This document shows, piece after piece, positions 23,869-36,747 of a DNA stretch of 64,000 nt. Numbering within the stretch: position 1 is the first letter of the stretch; each line of letters opens with the position of its first letter. The notes beneath the pieces were generated by a model. That model did not search any database. It had not been told where the DNA came from and saw only the letters and a list, made by a program, of their open reading frames with translations. A program made the translations under genes and the position numbers. Origin of the DNA: Batkoa obscura (Eukaryota > Entomophthoromycota > Entomophthoromycetes > Entomophthorales > Batkoaceae); contig JASVEC010000017.1 in NCBI GenBank assembly GCA_030770535.1, forward strand, positions 186,001-250,000, given 5' to 3'.

Positions 23869-25464
23869 ATGAGCACTACTGATTTCAGTAACAAAACGAT
23901 ACGAGAGTTAAGTTCAGGGATAGTTGAAAAACACTGGGAAGCGATAGAAGTATTAAAGTACTTTCAACAACAAGCCCGTTTAGCCCATGAAAAAGCAAAT
24001 TGTGTAACGGTATTTATGGATGAGTATAGTGAAAAGGCAGCCGCCGAAATTGATGCTAACATAAAATCAGGTAAAGAATACGATTTAAATAGGTTCCCAC
24101 TTTTAGGTGTTCCAGTATCCATAAAAGATTTATTTGACGTGGAAGGGTATGATACTGTTGCCACGTATAAAGCTAATATAGGGAAAAGAGCAAACGAAGA
24201 TGCTGGCATTGTGAAGCTAATCAAACAATTAGGCGGTATTCCATTTTGTAAAACAACAATATGTCAATTCGCAATTACTACAGAGAGTTCAAGCTCATTA
24301 TATGGTACCACACACAATGCCTATAACCCAAAATATTCAGCAGGTGGTAGTAGCTCAGGCGAAGGCCCTTTAATCTCTTTGAAAGGCTCTCTTTTAGGTA
24401 TTGGTTCTGACGTTGGTGGAAGTTTAAGATACCCAGCAGCTTGGAACGGGATCTATTCTGTTAAACCTAGTTTCAATGTTTTACCAGCAAATGGTAGTTT
24501 CATCTTTGAAAGAGGTCAAGCCTTCATTAAAGTGGTATCAGGGCCTATGGCCAGCAATATGGCTGATTTAAAGTATGTATGGGATGCCTTTTTAAGCAAA
24601 GATTTACAACCTTTTGATCCTAATTGTATACCATTAGCTAAGAAGGAGCCATCTATTAAGAAGAAGAGATTCGGTTACTTTACCTCTTGTGATAGCTTAC
24701 CTTCTACACCAGCTGTACAAAGAGCAGTCAATGAAGCTGTACAAGCATTACAAAACCAAGGATACCAAGCAATAGAATTTAAACCTACCTCAATGATCGA
24801 TATATATAGTCTAGGTAGTAAGATCCTTGGAGCCAATTCAAGTGAAGAAAGCCTAAACAAAGTAACTTCAGAAGGATACCATCCAACAATCCAGCAATTG
24901 ATATTTTTTACAAAACTACCGGGATTTGTAAAGTCCAGCTTAGCCTACGTTTTAAATTTACTTGGTGAAAAATTGTTGTGGCATGGGATTAACATCCAAA
25001 AAAAAAGAAACGTTGCAGAGCTTTGGAATATGCAACATGAGATAGAAACTTACTTTACTGAATTTACAAAACATTATGAAGAATTGGATATCGAATTTTT
25101 GATCTCTCCAGTACATGGCCTCCCTGGTCATAAACATGGTGAGTTTATGAAAAATGTTCCTGCCACCGCCTATTCTTTATACTTTAACCTTTTAAATTTA
25201 CCATCAGGTATAATACCAGTTACCAACGTTGACCCTAAATTGGATTCTTTTGAATTGAAGGAGTGGTTAAATGATAAAATTAACAATGGTCTTAACTTAG
25301 GAAGGAAGGGTTTAAGTGATCTATATGGCTGTTATGATGCTACTGAAATGAAGGGTCTTCCAGTTGGATTACAAGTTAGCTGTAAAAGATATGAAGATTC
25401 TAAAGTATTAGAAGCTATGCAGACGGTAGATGATGCTTTAAAAGAATATAAAAAGACAAATTGA
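23869..25464 (+). CDS. Amidase-signature hydrolase, FAAH/general amidase type (copy 2)
   Basis: Single exon, 531 residues, colinear with copy 1 without indels. Lys86, Ser161 and Ser185 (GSDVGGSLRYPA) are all present, so it should be active. The N-terminal 225 residues differ from copy 1 at many positions. The block 24553-24825 is identical to 21438-21710 over 273 bp. A further near-identical block covers most of the last ~270 bp. Differences concentrate around residues 87-110, 318-350 and 380-395, which could alter substrate preference. Same strand and spacing suggest tandem duplication with later conversion. Family call firm; substrate unknown. Confidence 0.9.
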   Translation: MSTTDFSNKTIRELSSGIVEKHWEAIEVLKYFQQQARLAHEKANCVTVFMDEYSEKAAAEIDANIKSGKEYDLNRFPLLGVPVSIKDLFDVEGYDTVATYKANIGKRANEDAGIVKLIKQLGGIPFCKTTICQFAITTESSSSLYGTTHNAYNPKYSAGGSSSGEGPLISLKGSLLGIGSDVGGSLRYPAAWNGIYSVKPSFNVLPANGSFIFERGQAFIKVVSGPMASNMADLKYVWDAFLSKDLQPFDPNCIPLAKKEPSIKKKRFGYFTSCDSLPSTPAVQRAVNEAVQALQNQGYQAIEFKPTSMIDIYSLGSKILGANSSEESLNKVTSEGYHPTIQQLIFFTKLPGFVKSSLAYVLNLLGEKLLWHGINIQKKRNVAELWNMQHEIETYFTEFTKHYEELDIEFLISPVHGLPGHKHGEFMKNVPATAYSLYFNLLNLPSGIIPVTNVDPKLDSFELKEWLNDKINNGLNLGRKGLSDLYGCYDATEMKGLPVGLQVSCKRYEDSKVLEAMQTVDDALKEYKKTN

Positions 25465-25557
25465 AATTTCTTATAATAAACTATCATTGACTTATATGTA
25501 CATTGTTTATTAGCTACTTTTTTTATTTAAATACTGGATTTTACAACGCTAATTTAA

Positions 25558-25702
25558 CCCTTTCGGTCCCATGGACAAGGTATCTCGTCATGACTTTTTT
25601 TCCAGAGTTTGATTATGACAAGAAATCTTGTCCAATATGGGCCAGTTAACAAGAAATTAGGTTCAAGTGTTATTTTTCAAAATTTGCTTGGTATCGAAAG
25701 GG
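25558..25702. mobile_element. Short non-coding element with piggyBac-like ends
   Basis: The 145-bp segment begins CCCTTTCGGTCCC and ends GGTATCGAAAGGG, an inverted repeat of about 13 bp with two mismatches. It is flanked by TTAA on the left and CTAA on the right, close to the TTAA target duplication of piggyBac elements. It has no coding capacity, so it would be a piggyBac-type MITE. Only one copy is seen in the window. Confidence 0.5.
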
Positions 25703-25719
25703 CTAAATGCTGAATTTTT

Positions 25720-25811
25720 ACTTCAGCTTTACTGCTTCGAAATTGAGGCTGTCACTCTGAAAAATGTTTTGCCAGTCGAAAAATTTCAGAATTCCGATTT
25801 ACAGCTGAAGT
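25720..25811. repeat. Imperfect inverted repeat (ACTTCAGCT / AGCTGAAGT)
   Basis: A perfect 9-bp inverted pair at the ends continues imperfectly inward through GAAATT/AATTTC. It could fold as a hairpin of about 92 bp. It may be another small MITE placed directly after the piggyBac-like one. Confidence 0.4.
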
Positions 25812-25869
25812 TCAATTGTGTAGTTTAGCTGCTTTTTCAAATAAAAAAAGATGAAACCAGCTAAAATCA

Positions 25870-26320
25870 AGTAATAATTTAAAGTAAAAGTATTTTTGTC
25901 ATATTTTAATAAAAACATAGTTTATAAATCAACTTATTGGTTTTTTATAAACTTATGGTAATTTCAATTGCTAAATTATTTTTATATTATTAAATTTAAA
26001 GTTTTCAAATTAAAAGTTTTTAATATTTTAGCTTTGTTTTATTTTAAAATTATCTGACTAACATTTTTGATTTTAATGTATTTTTAAGAATAATTTGATA
26101 TCATCTGTATAAAAACGAAACGTTAGAGATAATAATAATCAAATTGACAATATGTTAAATTATATTTATTTATAATTAAATAAGTAATTTTAATCAATTA
26201 AAATTATAATGAATTTAAGCTAAAATTCTAAATTTTAAAAACATAATTTTATAATTATCTAAAACATAAATTTAAGCTAAAAAAATTATAAGCAAACTAT
26301 ATTTAAAATCATATTATTAT
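25870..26320 (+). repeat. Dispersed AT-rich repeat shared with 40400-40700
   Basis: Phrases such as 'ataaactt.tggtaatttcaa', 'ttatattattaaatttaaa' and 'ttaaattatatttatttataa' occur in the same order here and after 40400. At 40 kb this repeat directly follows a Tc1-like coding relic. It may therefore be the non-coding end of that element family. It is followed by a MITE at 26322. Confidence 0.45.
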
Positions 26321-26321
26321 A

Positions 26322-26419
26322 TGTGGATGTATTTTTTTGTTTAACAATTTTACTAACAATTTCTCCACTCAAATAGCGCTTAAAAAATAGAAAAAGCGAT
26401 GAAATTAAAAACATCCCCA
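26322..26419 (+). mobile_element. TA-flanked MITE, copy 5
   Basis: About 98 bp. TGTGGATGTATTTTTTTG at the left, ACATCCCCA at the right and TA on both sides, with the core CCACTCAAATAGCGCTTAAA. Confidence 0.82.
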
Positions 26420-27550
26420 TATTATAAAAAACAAGTTCAATTTAAATAGTGTTAAATTAAATTACAAAAAATTTGCTAAAAATTTGCTTTTTTAAAATAT
26501 TTTAATAATTATAAATATTAAAAAAAAATTAAAATTAAATCATTTATTTTATATTATAAAATAAGCCTTGAATAACTATTTCTATTTTTTAAGTTTAAAA
26601 TTAAAATAAAAGGGTTTTCTTAATTATTTTTTTGATTTAACAAAAAAATGCTATTTTAGCTTAATTTTAGCTTAATTTTAGACTTAGGTAAGTTTTTTTT
26701 AAATAAAAAGCTAATTAATAGTTTTAAAATTGTTTTAGTATATAAAAATAAGTATAATTTTTGAATATGTTTTTTGTTTTAGCTTTTTTTAACTTTTTTG
26801 ACTTTCTGACCTTCCCTTGCACATTATCAATAATGCTTTAAAACTTAAACTATGATAACATAAAGAATCTTGAATGAAATAATATTACTAGATTGAACTT
26901 TAAAATAAACATTTGTAAATGATATTGTTTTTGTGTTTTGTAAACACAGTATATAGGGTAAAGCTTGGATCCAACGCTATTTAGCTAAATAGTATTATTG
27001 TTATAAGGGACAGTGATGATATATAGACGTGGTTACCTTATGATTAAAATTCGATCAAATTTATTATTATTTACAAATCTAAAAGTGAATCTATGTTTAT
27101 AAAGGAATAGATATATTAGGCCTTTATATAAAAAATAATCCATATAATAAATTGTTGACATTTTTTGATCAGTATTAAACATTTAAAAAATAAGATATTA
27201 TCTTATGGAATTTTAGTTAAATTGAAATTAATGCCTTGCGGCTGTTACAACCCTTTTGAGCTTTTTATAGTTCTTGTTTTTATAATCATATTATATGTAT
27301 GGCCAATTTTTTAAAGCTTAATTCTTACAATTTAACTGAGTTTTAAAATAAACTTTACCTTAAATGAGCAGCTAATTAAGACATAAATGAGTCGCAACAC
27401 TTGCAAACTAACTTGATTTTTATGAATAAAAAATAGCCACTCTTACAACAAAGCTATCAAATAAAAATGAAACTGCTAACAAACGGACTAACAATCAAAA
27501 GAACAAAAAAAATTCAAGAATCAGTTTTTTGATCAAAATAATCAATTCTA
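26420..27550. other. AT-rich intergenic sequence upstream of PAC1
   Basis: No gene seen. Very AT-rich at 26420-26780, then mixed sequence without recognisable motifs up to the PAC1/LIS1 start. Confidence 0.4.
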
Positions 27551-29233
27551 ATGGAAAAAAACCGGGGGATAAGAGAATTGTAAGTAATATAATAATACAG
27601 TTTGTAACAATTAATTCTATAAACATAATAGAGAAATAGGTATCTTGGAATATTTATATCGTAAAGGATATACTCAAAGCTATAATGAGTTTCGTAAAGA
27701 AAGTGATATTGATGTATTTCATCCAAAACAAAATGGAGAAGATACTATTGTACAAAATCCCAGGGTGAACCATTTATTGGAAAAAAAATGGAGCTCAGCG
27801 TCTAATTTACAACAGAAGGTAAGTTATTGTTTTAATTTTTCGGTATTAAAACTAAGCTAAATACACAATTCCATTTAATAATATTTAAATTTAGGTAATA
27901 GAATTAGAAGAAGAGTTAAAGCAAAAAAAGGAGAATAAAAAAGAGAGTCAATTTAATAAAAATTATTTACCAAAACCACCAAAGTTGTTAGAAATGTCAG
28001 GACACAGAATGGCTATTACTGCCGTTTTATTTCATCCAATTTATAACTTATTGTTTACTGGTTCAGAAGATTGTACCATTAGAGTTTGGGATTATGAAAA
28101 TGGGGGCTATGAAAGGAGCATTAAAGGACATACAAAACCTATTCATCAGTTAGCAGTTTCCAATGAAAAGGGGAGTTTATTAGGTAAATATAGCTAGACT
28201 AAATAGAAATTTTGTAACAATAGAATTCAAATTAATTATCTCTTTTATTTAGCTTCTTGCTCCAGTGATTTAAGTATAAAAATATGGGATATTAATAATG
28301 ATTACCAATGTATAAAAACTTTAATGGGTCATGATCATTCTGTTTCTTCAATTAAATTTAGTCCCAATAATGACTTACTTTTATCCGCTTCAAGAGATAA
28401 ATCGATTAAGATCTGGGAAGTTAGTACTGGGTAATTGAAATTTGTTCTTTTTATTAATACGAATTATTTATATTAATATTATTTTTAATTAGTTATTGTT
28501 TAAAAACAATTAATGGTAATAGCGAATGGATTAGAAGTATTGATATTTCTTTGGATTGTAGTACTATTGTAGCCGGCTCTTTTGATCATGTAATTCAGTT
28601 GAATTATTTTTGTTTATAACCTATTTATTTATACGTAATAATATTTTAGATGGTAAGGACGTATGATTTTAATTCGGGAGAATTAAAGAATATACTTAAA
28701 GCTCATAATAATGTAGTTGAATACGTTAATTTTTTACCAGTTCAATCATACCCGTTTATTAAAGATTTGTGTGATTTAAATGTAATTAATATAGTTTGAT
28801 TTATTATTAAAAGCAATTTTTATCATAATATATTTAGACAATTCCAAATGTACCAGGCCAATTTATAATATCTTGTTCAAGGGATAAAACATTGGCTTTA
28901 TATAATATTCAAGGCCAAGTTTTATACCAATTTGTAATACTATTTTATTGTATTTATATTATAAATATATTAACAATTTTAATATTAAAATTTATATAGA
29001 AAGGACATGATAATTGGGTAAAACAAATGGTAGTTACTGGAGGTGGTAAATATATGTTAAGTATCAGTGATGATAAAACATTAAAAGCTTGGGATCTTCA
29101 AACAGGAAGAGTATTACGTACTATTTTATTAGATGAGCAATTCCCTACTTCCATTGCTATGTCAAAAGATGGCTTATATTGTGCTACTACTTTTCCAGAT
29201 GGTAAAATTTCTGTTTGGAATTGTTTTAAATAA
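27551..29233 (+). CDS. PAC1: PAC1/LIS1 dynein regulator (LisH, coiled coil, WD40 propeller)
   Basis: Eight exons (27551-27579, 27632-27818, 27895-28183, 28253-28430, 28493-28589, 28650-28781, 28838-28933, 29000-29233) join in frame to 413 residues, the usual LIS1 length. The LisH motif [17 protein letters not shown] lies near the N-terminus. A short coiled coil ([18 protein letters not shown]) follows, then seven WD repeats from [15 protein letters not shown] to [47 protein letters not shown] and [14 protein letters not shown] are clear blades. LIS1 binds the dynein motor with NudE and supports nuclear migration. The tiny first exon (29 nt) was chosen because only the acceptor at 27631 keeps the LisH in frame. 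Confidence 0.93.
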
Positions 29234-29367
29234 AATAAGAATGAGAATAAAAATGTTACAATGGAATAAAATAATATGAATATTTATTGTTTTTTTATAA
29301 AATTGTTTATCATTATACTATTGTTATTTTAAAATTTAAAAGTATTGAAATAAATATACTTTATTTT

Positions 29368-30092
29368 TTAATGATTACTTTTTTTATGCCTATTTAAAGC
29401 AGAACGTTCAGTAAATGATTTACCACAATAGTCGATATCGCAAAATAATCTAGGTTTATTAGGTTCAGCGAACTCTAATTTAGGGATAGGTATATGATTT
29501 GAATCATTCACTATTATATAAAAAAATATTATTTAAATAAAAAAAATAACTTTAAAGACAAACTAATAAATATTACCAATCTCAAAAAAGGGTAGACTAT
29601 GCCCATTAATTTCCGCTTTAACTTTTTCATATTTTCTTACTTTATAAAATTTATTGACTTTAAATCCTTTAAATTTTTGTTCTTTTAAAAACTGGTGTAA
29701 CTTAGTTTGTTGTAATAGTTGAAAATTAACATCTCGACGTAAACGTTCCCGTCCAGCTATTATTGAAATTAACTTATTAATTTACTATTATTAACTATCA
29801 TAACTTTAAATTTACTTATTGAATATCCAGAGATATCTTTTATACATGGTGGCCTAAAAGAGATGGTTATTTTTTAGTTGAAATTCTATATTGAATAATT
29901 TGACTGTTATCATTACCATGCTCTTTTACCAAATTTTGAATAATTGCCATTGACATTAAAATCAATTATCTTTTCATTTTTTTCTTCCTGTGCTTTTGTA
30001 TTTAATTCCGTTGCATTTTCATTTTGTTGTGATCTCGTAATTGAATCCATTGTATTCTCATCCTGTTGTAATATTTCTTTTAATGAAGACAT
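29368..30092 (-). CDS. Single C2H2 zinc-finger protein, function unknown
   Basis: A minus-strand gene of about four exons. The first encodes MSSLKEILQQDENTMDSITR and an acidic/Gln-rich stretch, ending near SKFGKRAW, with PPCIKDISGYS in the next exon. A basic middle exon (AGRERLRRDVNFQLLQQTK... KVRKYEKVKAEINGHSLPFFE) follows. The last exon holds one C2H2 finger: CDIDYCGKSFTERSALNRHKKSNH (C-x4-C-x12-H-x4-H). The stop codon comes directly after the finger. It converges with PAC1 (135 bp between stop codons) and diverges from the transposase-derived gene across a 403-bp promoter. Nucleic-acid binding is likely, but I cannot name the family. Confidence 0.65.
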
Positions 30093-30495
30093 GTTTTGTA
30101 TTATTTTTATTTTTATAATTTAACTAAGATTGGTTATAGATTAATTTGGTGTTTATTCATAAGTAAATTTTTTAAAATTTGTAATATGAATTTTTATTTG
30201 AAGATTGGAAAACATAACTTCAAATGGATTCAAAAATAATACCAGTTTTTAAAACTAAAAGAATCACCATCGGTTTAAATCTGACATTTTGCAAATAAAA
30301 ACTGACTCACTTCAAACGGACTTATCAATTTAACCAATCAAATTCTTAACTACTCTATTTTTTAATGTAATCAATTCATTAAGCATTTTTAAACAGAGAG
30401 ACGCTTTTTTACAGAAATTAACTTTTAAATTCAATCAATTTATTTTACATTTATCATCATTAATACTTCTACTTTGCAATCAAAATAAATTTAAC
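30093..30495. promoter_or_regulatory. Shared divergent promoter region
   Basis: A 403-bp AT-rich gap lies between the start of the C2H2 gene (minus) and the transposase-derived gene (plus). No transposon terminal repeat is visible here, which would be expected just upstream of a mobile Tc1-like element. Confidence 0.45.
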
Positions 30496-32094
30496 ATGTC
30501 TTCAGAAAAGGAATTTAATAATGGAACCAATGGGTTTACTTATATCCAACCCAAACCTAACGACGATATGATGGAAGACGAGATAATAGATGGCAACGAA
30601 ATGGAACAAGGAGGTCTCAATCATTTTAATTTTAATTTCGAATCCAATAATCAGTCTTTTCAACCAGATGCTTCCAATTTAAGTAATTTTAGCTTAAAAT
30701 CCACTTACCACTCTCTACAACAACTTGAGAACGAGCGACAAAATCTTGAGAATGAGAGAAAAAATGTAGAAAAGAAGATAATGCAACAGCTTAAAGAAGA
30801 ACAGAAAAATATTGATAAAAAGATTAAAGAAAAGATGAAAAAAATAGAACAACTAAAAATGGAAATATTTCATGATCAAAAAGATAAGGAGGCATTAGAA
30901 AAAAAATTATTAGAAATGAAAGGACCAAAGACAAAGTCAGTAATAAGAGGTATCAATCAACCAAAAGTACTATTAACTTTTTCTAGTAATTCGAAAGCAA
31001 GACAACCCAATATTGATCGAAAATTAAATATGATTGAAGATTTTAAAAGCCGAACAATGAGTATTAAAGATATATGTGAAAAGTATAAAATTACAAGACA
31101 AACATTTTATAATATTAAAAAAAGTTATCAGGTTTACCAAGCTGGTTTAGAAGTGGAAAAAGAAGATTCAAGAGGTCGAAACTGTTTATTAAATAAAGAT
31201 CAATTAGCTAGTATATTTTATGAAGTGGAAAGTCGACAAAATGGAGAACAAACGGGTAAAGAATTAGTTAACCTTGTTCAAGAACAATTTGGTAAAAAAG
31301 TATCTACTAGTACAATTTATAGAGGTTTATTGAAAGCAGAATGTACTTGGAAAACTAATTCTAATATACCAGATTATTGGAATAAACCTCAAATTTTAGA
31401 ATTAAGAAAAAAATATGTTCAAAGTTTACCATATGATCGAAAAAATAAAAAAGAATATTATGTGTGTGAAGTTAGTTTTAATTTAGATTTAACTTTAGGT
31501 TATACTTGGGCATTAAAGGGAAATACAGAAACATTAGAAAAGAGAAATAAATCAAAACCTATTCATTTACTTTTAGCTATTTGTAATTCAGGTGATATTA
31601 TTAAAATGTATTTTAATCGAGATAAGAAAGAAATGTTAAAATCAATTACAGAAGAAGAGTTTAAATTATTTTTTGAAGAAAATATTCATTTATTTAATAA
31701 TTCAATTGTTTATTTAAATAATAATAAATTTTATTCTATTGCATTTACTCATCCTAAATTTACTAATAAATTAATGGAAAATAATATATATTGTATTTGG
31801 TATCCACCTTATTCACCTTATTTAAATCCAGCTGAATATTTTATTAATTATTTAAAAAGAGATGTTGGTGATAAACAATACAAATCAAGAGATGAATTAT
31901 ATTTTACAATTGAATGTAGTATCAATTCTAATTATACTAATAGAAATATTCAGTTATTCATTGATAAAGCAGAATCCTTATTTCAAGACTGTTTAATTGA
32001 ATCACCTATTGTTGGATTTATGTTACCTAATATTAATCAAATAGAAATTGATAATCAAAATAGTTCAAATAGTTTTAGTATTAATAGTACTTAA
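30496..32094 (+). CDS. Tc1/mariner (DDE_3) transposase-derived protein with lost catalytic acids
   Basis: An intact single-exon ORF of 532 residues. An acidic Asn-rich head (1-70) leads into a long coiled coil (about 73-142, LQQLENERQNLENERKN and on). Two helix-turn-helix segments follow (about 175-213 with MSIKDICEKYKITRQTFYNI; 255-280 with STSTIYRGLLKAE), then an RNase-H/DDE core. The core keeps the family landmarks (VSFNLDLTLGYTWALKG, WYPPYSPYLNPAEYFINYLK). At the first catalytic Asp there is Cys324 (YYVCEVSFN), and at the second there is Asn408 (VYLNNNKFYS). Only Glu447 (LNPAEYF) remains. The usual His after the second motif is Tyr413. With no terminal repeats around it and a clean frame, it looks exapted as a DNA-binding host protein. 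A recently dead transposon is the alternative. Confidence 0.8.
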   Translation: MSSEKEFNNGTNGFTYIQPKPNDDMMEDEIIDGNEMEQGGLNHFNFNFESNNQSFQPDASNLSNFSLKSTYHSLQQLENERQNLENERKNVEKKIMQQLKEEQKNIDKKIKEKMKKIEQLKMEIFHDQKDKEALEKKLLEMKGPKTKSVIRGINQPKVLLTFSSNSKARQPNIDRKLNMIEDFKSRTMSIKDICEKYKITRQTFYNIKKSYQVYQAGLEVEKEDSRGRNCLLNKDQLASIFYEVESRQNGEQTGKELVNLVQEQFGKKVSTSTIYRGLLKAECTWKTNSNIPDYWNKPQILELRKKYVQSLPYDRKNKKEYYVCEVSFNLDLTLGYTWALKGNTETLEKRNKSKPIHLLLAICNSGDIIKMYFNRDKKEMLKSITEEEFKLFFEENIHLFNNSIVYLNNNKFYSIAFTHPKFTNKLMENNIYCIWYPPYSPYLNPAEYFINYLKRDVGDKQYKSRDELYFTIECSINSNYTNRNIQLFIDKAESLFQDCLIESPIVGFMLPNINQIEIDNQNSSNSFSINST

Positions 32095-32214
32095 TCCTCA
32101 AGTTTAATATTGATATTACTTGGCTATCTAGTTTAAGTAGATATTGCTTAATCTTCGAATTTAAGTCATTTGTTTTTATTATTATAAATTTAAACTAATA
32201 AATATTATATACTA

Positions 32215-32354
32215 TTTGGGAGTATTTTTTGGTTTCATCACTTTTTCCATTTTTGAGCGCTATTTGAGTGGAAAAATTATTGGTAAAATTATTAAACAAA
32301 AAAATAAAAAATAAAAAATAAAAAATAAATAAAAAATAAAATAAAAGTACATCT
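32215..32354 (-). mobile_element. TA-flanked MITE, copy 6, with an A-rich tandem expansion
   Basis: Left part TTTGGGAGTATTTTTTGGTT and the core TTTTTGAGCGCTATTTGAGTGG match the family. Near the right end about 45 bp of (ATAAAAA)-type tandem repeats are inserted before ACATCTA. It lies 120 bp after the transposase-derived gene and may contain its terminator region. Confidence 0.7.
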
Positions 32355-32397
32355 ATAATAAAATTTTTAATTTAATTTGATTCTTCTTATTTAAAGA

Positions 32398-35034
<2,637 letters not shown>

Positions 35035-35280
35035 ACTGTTATTCTATTTTTTATTAGCATATTTCGTATTTGTATTCTGTTGGATTTATTTACTTTAGTT
35101 TTTCTACTCATTTTAAAAAGTTATTAAAAAAAATAAAACTTAAAAATTGAAATTTAATTCTGAAAAATTGAATTTGAAATTCAAAAAATTGAATATAAAT
35201 TTCAACTACTTGATAATTTAAAAATATAGTATCAAATAATAGTATTAAAAGTTTTAATTTTATTTTATTCTACCAATTCT

Positions 35281-36018
35281 TTATTCTTCATTATTAGGTT
35301 CAACGATCCCTTTTTCCAACAACATTTTTTCCAATTCCCCATTCTGGTGCATTTGCATTAGGATATCACAACCACCAATGAATTCTCCTTTAATATAAAG
35401 TTGTGGAATAGTTGGCCAGGAACTAATAAATAAACAATATTAAAAAAATTAATAATAACTAAATTAAATCAATAAGAAAACTTACGAATACTCCTTAATA
35501 CCAGAACGAATTTCTTCATCTTCTAATACATTAACCGAGGAAAAGGTATCAATACCTGAATAGATAAAAATCAATTATAAGCAAATAAATAAATAAAAAT
35601 ATCCTTCTCTTTTATAATAAAACTATGTTTTTACCTTGCATGTTCAAAACAGCTACGGCAGCACGGGAGAATCCACACTAATAATTTATTAAAATTCTAT
35701 TCTATTTTTAAAATAGCTATTAATAAAATGAAATCTACCTGAGGATAATCGGGAGTACCTTTCATAAATAAACATACCGATTGGGCGTTAATAGCCTGAA
35801 AAAATAAATATAGAATAAAATAATCTAGTAAAATTCTTTACCTTTTCAATCACTTGTTTAGTATCAGTAGATAAAAATTTAGTTAATCCAAACTTGGGTT
35901 GTTGGAATAAATTCTAATTAATGTTAAATATTAATCAATTCTTTCTTTTTAATTAAAAATTGTTTTAAACTCGGATTCTTCTACTTACTTTACTTAATAC
36001 TCGAAATCTACTTATCAT
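35281..36018 (-). CDS. GRX5: Monothiol glutaredoxin, mitochondrial Grx5 type
   Basis: A multi-exon minus-strand gene. The first exon (36018-35989) encodes [10 protein letters not shown], a basic start fitting a mitochondrial presequence. The active-site exon reads [15 protein letters not shown], the monothiol CGFS motif. The C-terminal exon reads [33 protein letters not shown], the glutathione-binding TIPQ/GGCD features of Grx5, and ends IVEPNNEE. Family role: transfers Fe-S clusters to acceptor proteins in the mitochondrial matrix. It lies about 250 bp upstream of RIX7 on the same strand. Introns are short. The first introns were placed from splice signals and could shift by a few bases. Confidence 0.92.
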
Positions 36019-36747
36019 TTTTTTATTGATTAAAAGTTGTTGATTTGAGTTGAATCAGATCTGATAATCAAATAGTAAAAATTGCACTAGATTTGAGATT
36101 TTTAATCAAATGGACTCAGCTCGCGTTTTCATTGTTGCAAAAATTGAGTGTTTATTTTATTATTAAAACTCAATAAACTGTTTTCACATATGATTACTAA
36201 GATAGATATTATTAGTTTTTAATATAATTATTATTAAACATTTTGGTTTATTTATTTATTATAATAGGAGTTATTTTATTAATATATCAAAAATATAGCT
36301 ATTTAATTAATGCTTTGAAATTTTATATCTTAATAACATCTTTTTTCAATTAATCAATTTTTTTTGGTATTTTTATATATATTTAAAATTTTAAATTTTA
36401 AATTTAAAATAAATATTAACGTTTTTTATAAATAATACATTTATAGATAACACTTTATTTTTTATTTTTTTATCCTTTATTTTTTATCATAATATATAAT
36501 AAGCATTAATTAAAAATAAAATCAACTTAAAAAATATAAACATAAAATCTAAGATAAATTCTACTTATTTCTATAAATGATTTTAATCTTTAGCATTTGT
36601 AATAATTATTCAATACTATCAGTATATAAAATACTTTTAAAGTTTAAAATAAATTAAATTAATTATTTTGAAAGACATAATAAAGTTTAATATTTACTAA
36701 TTAAAAATGACTTTTATAATTTTTATATATACTATTATCTTCATCTT
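36019..36747. other. AT-rich intergenic sequence
   Basis: No gene seen. It contains the GRX5 promoter side and very AT-rich sequence, including palindromic 'aaattttaaattttaaattt' near 36388-36405. Confidence 0.4.

Noticed and set aside
32215-32354. MITE next to the transposase-derived gene as its 3' terminal repeat
   Set aside because: No matching end occurs upstream of 30496, and the MITE has both of its own ends, so it is an independent insertion.
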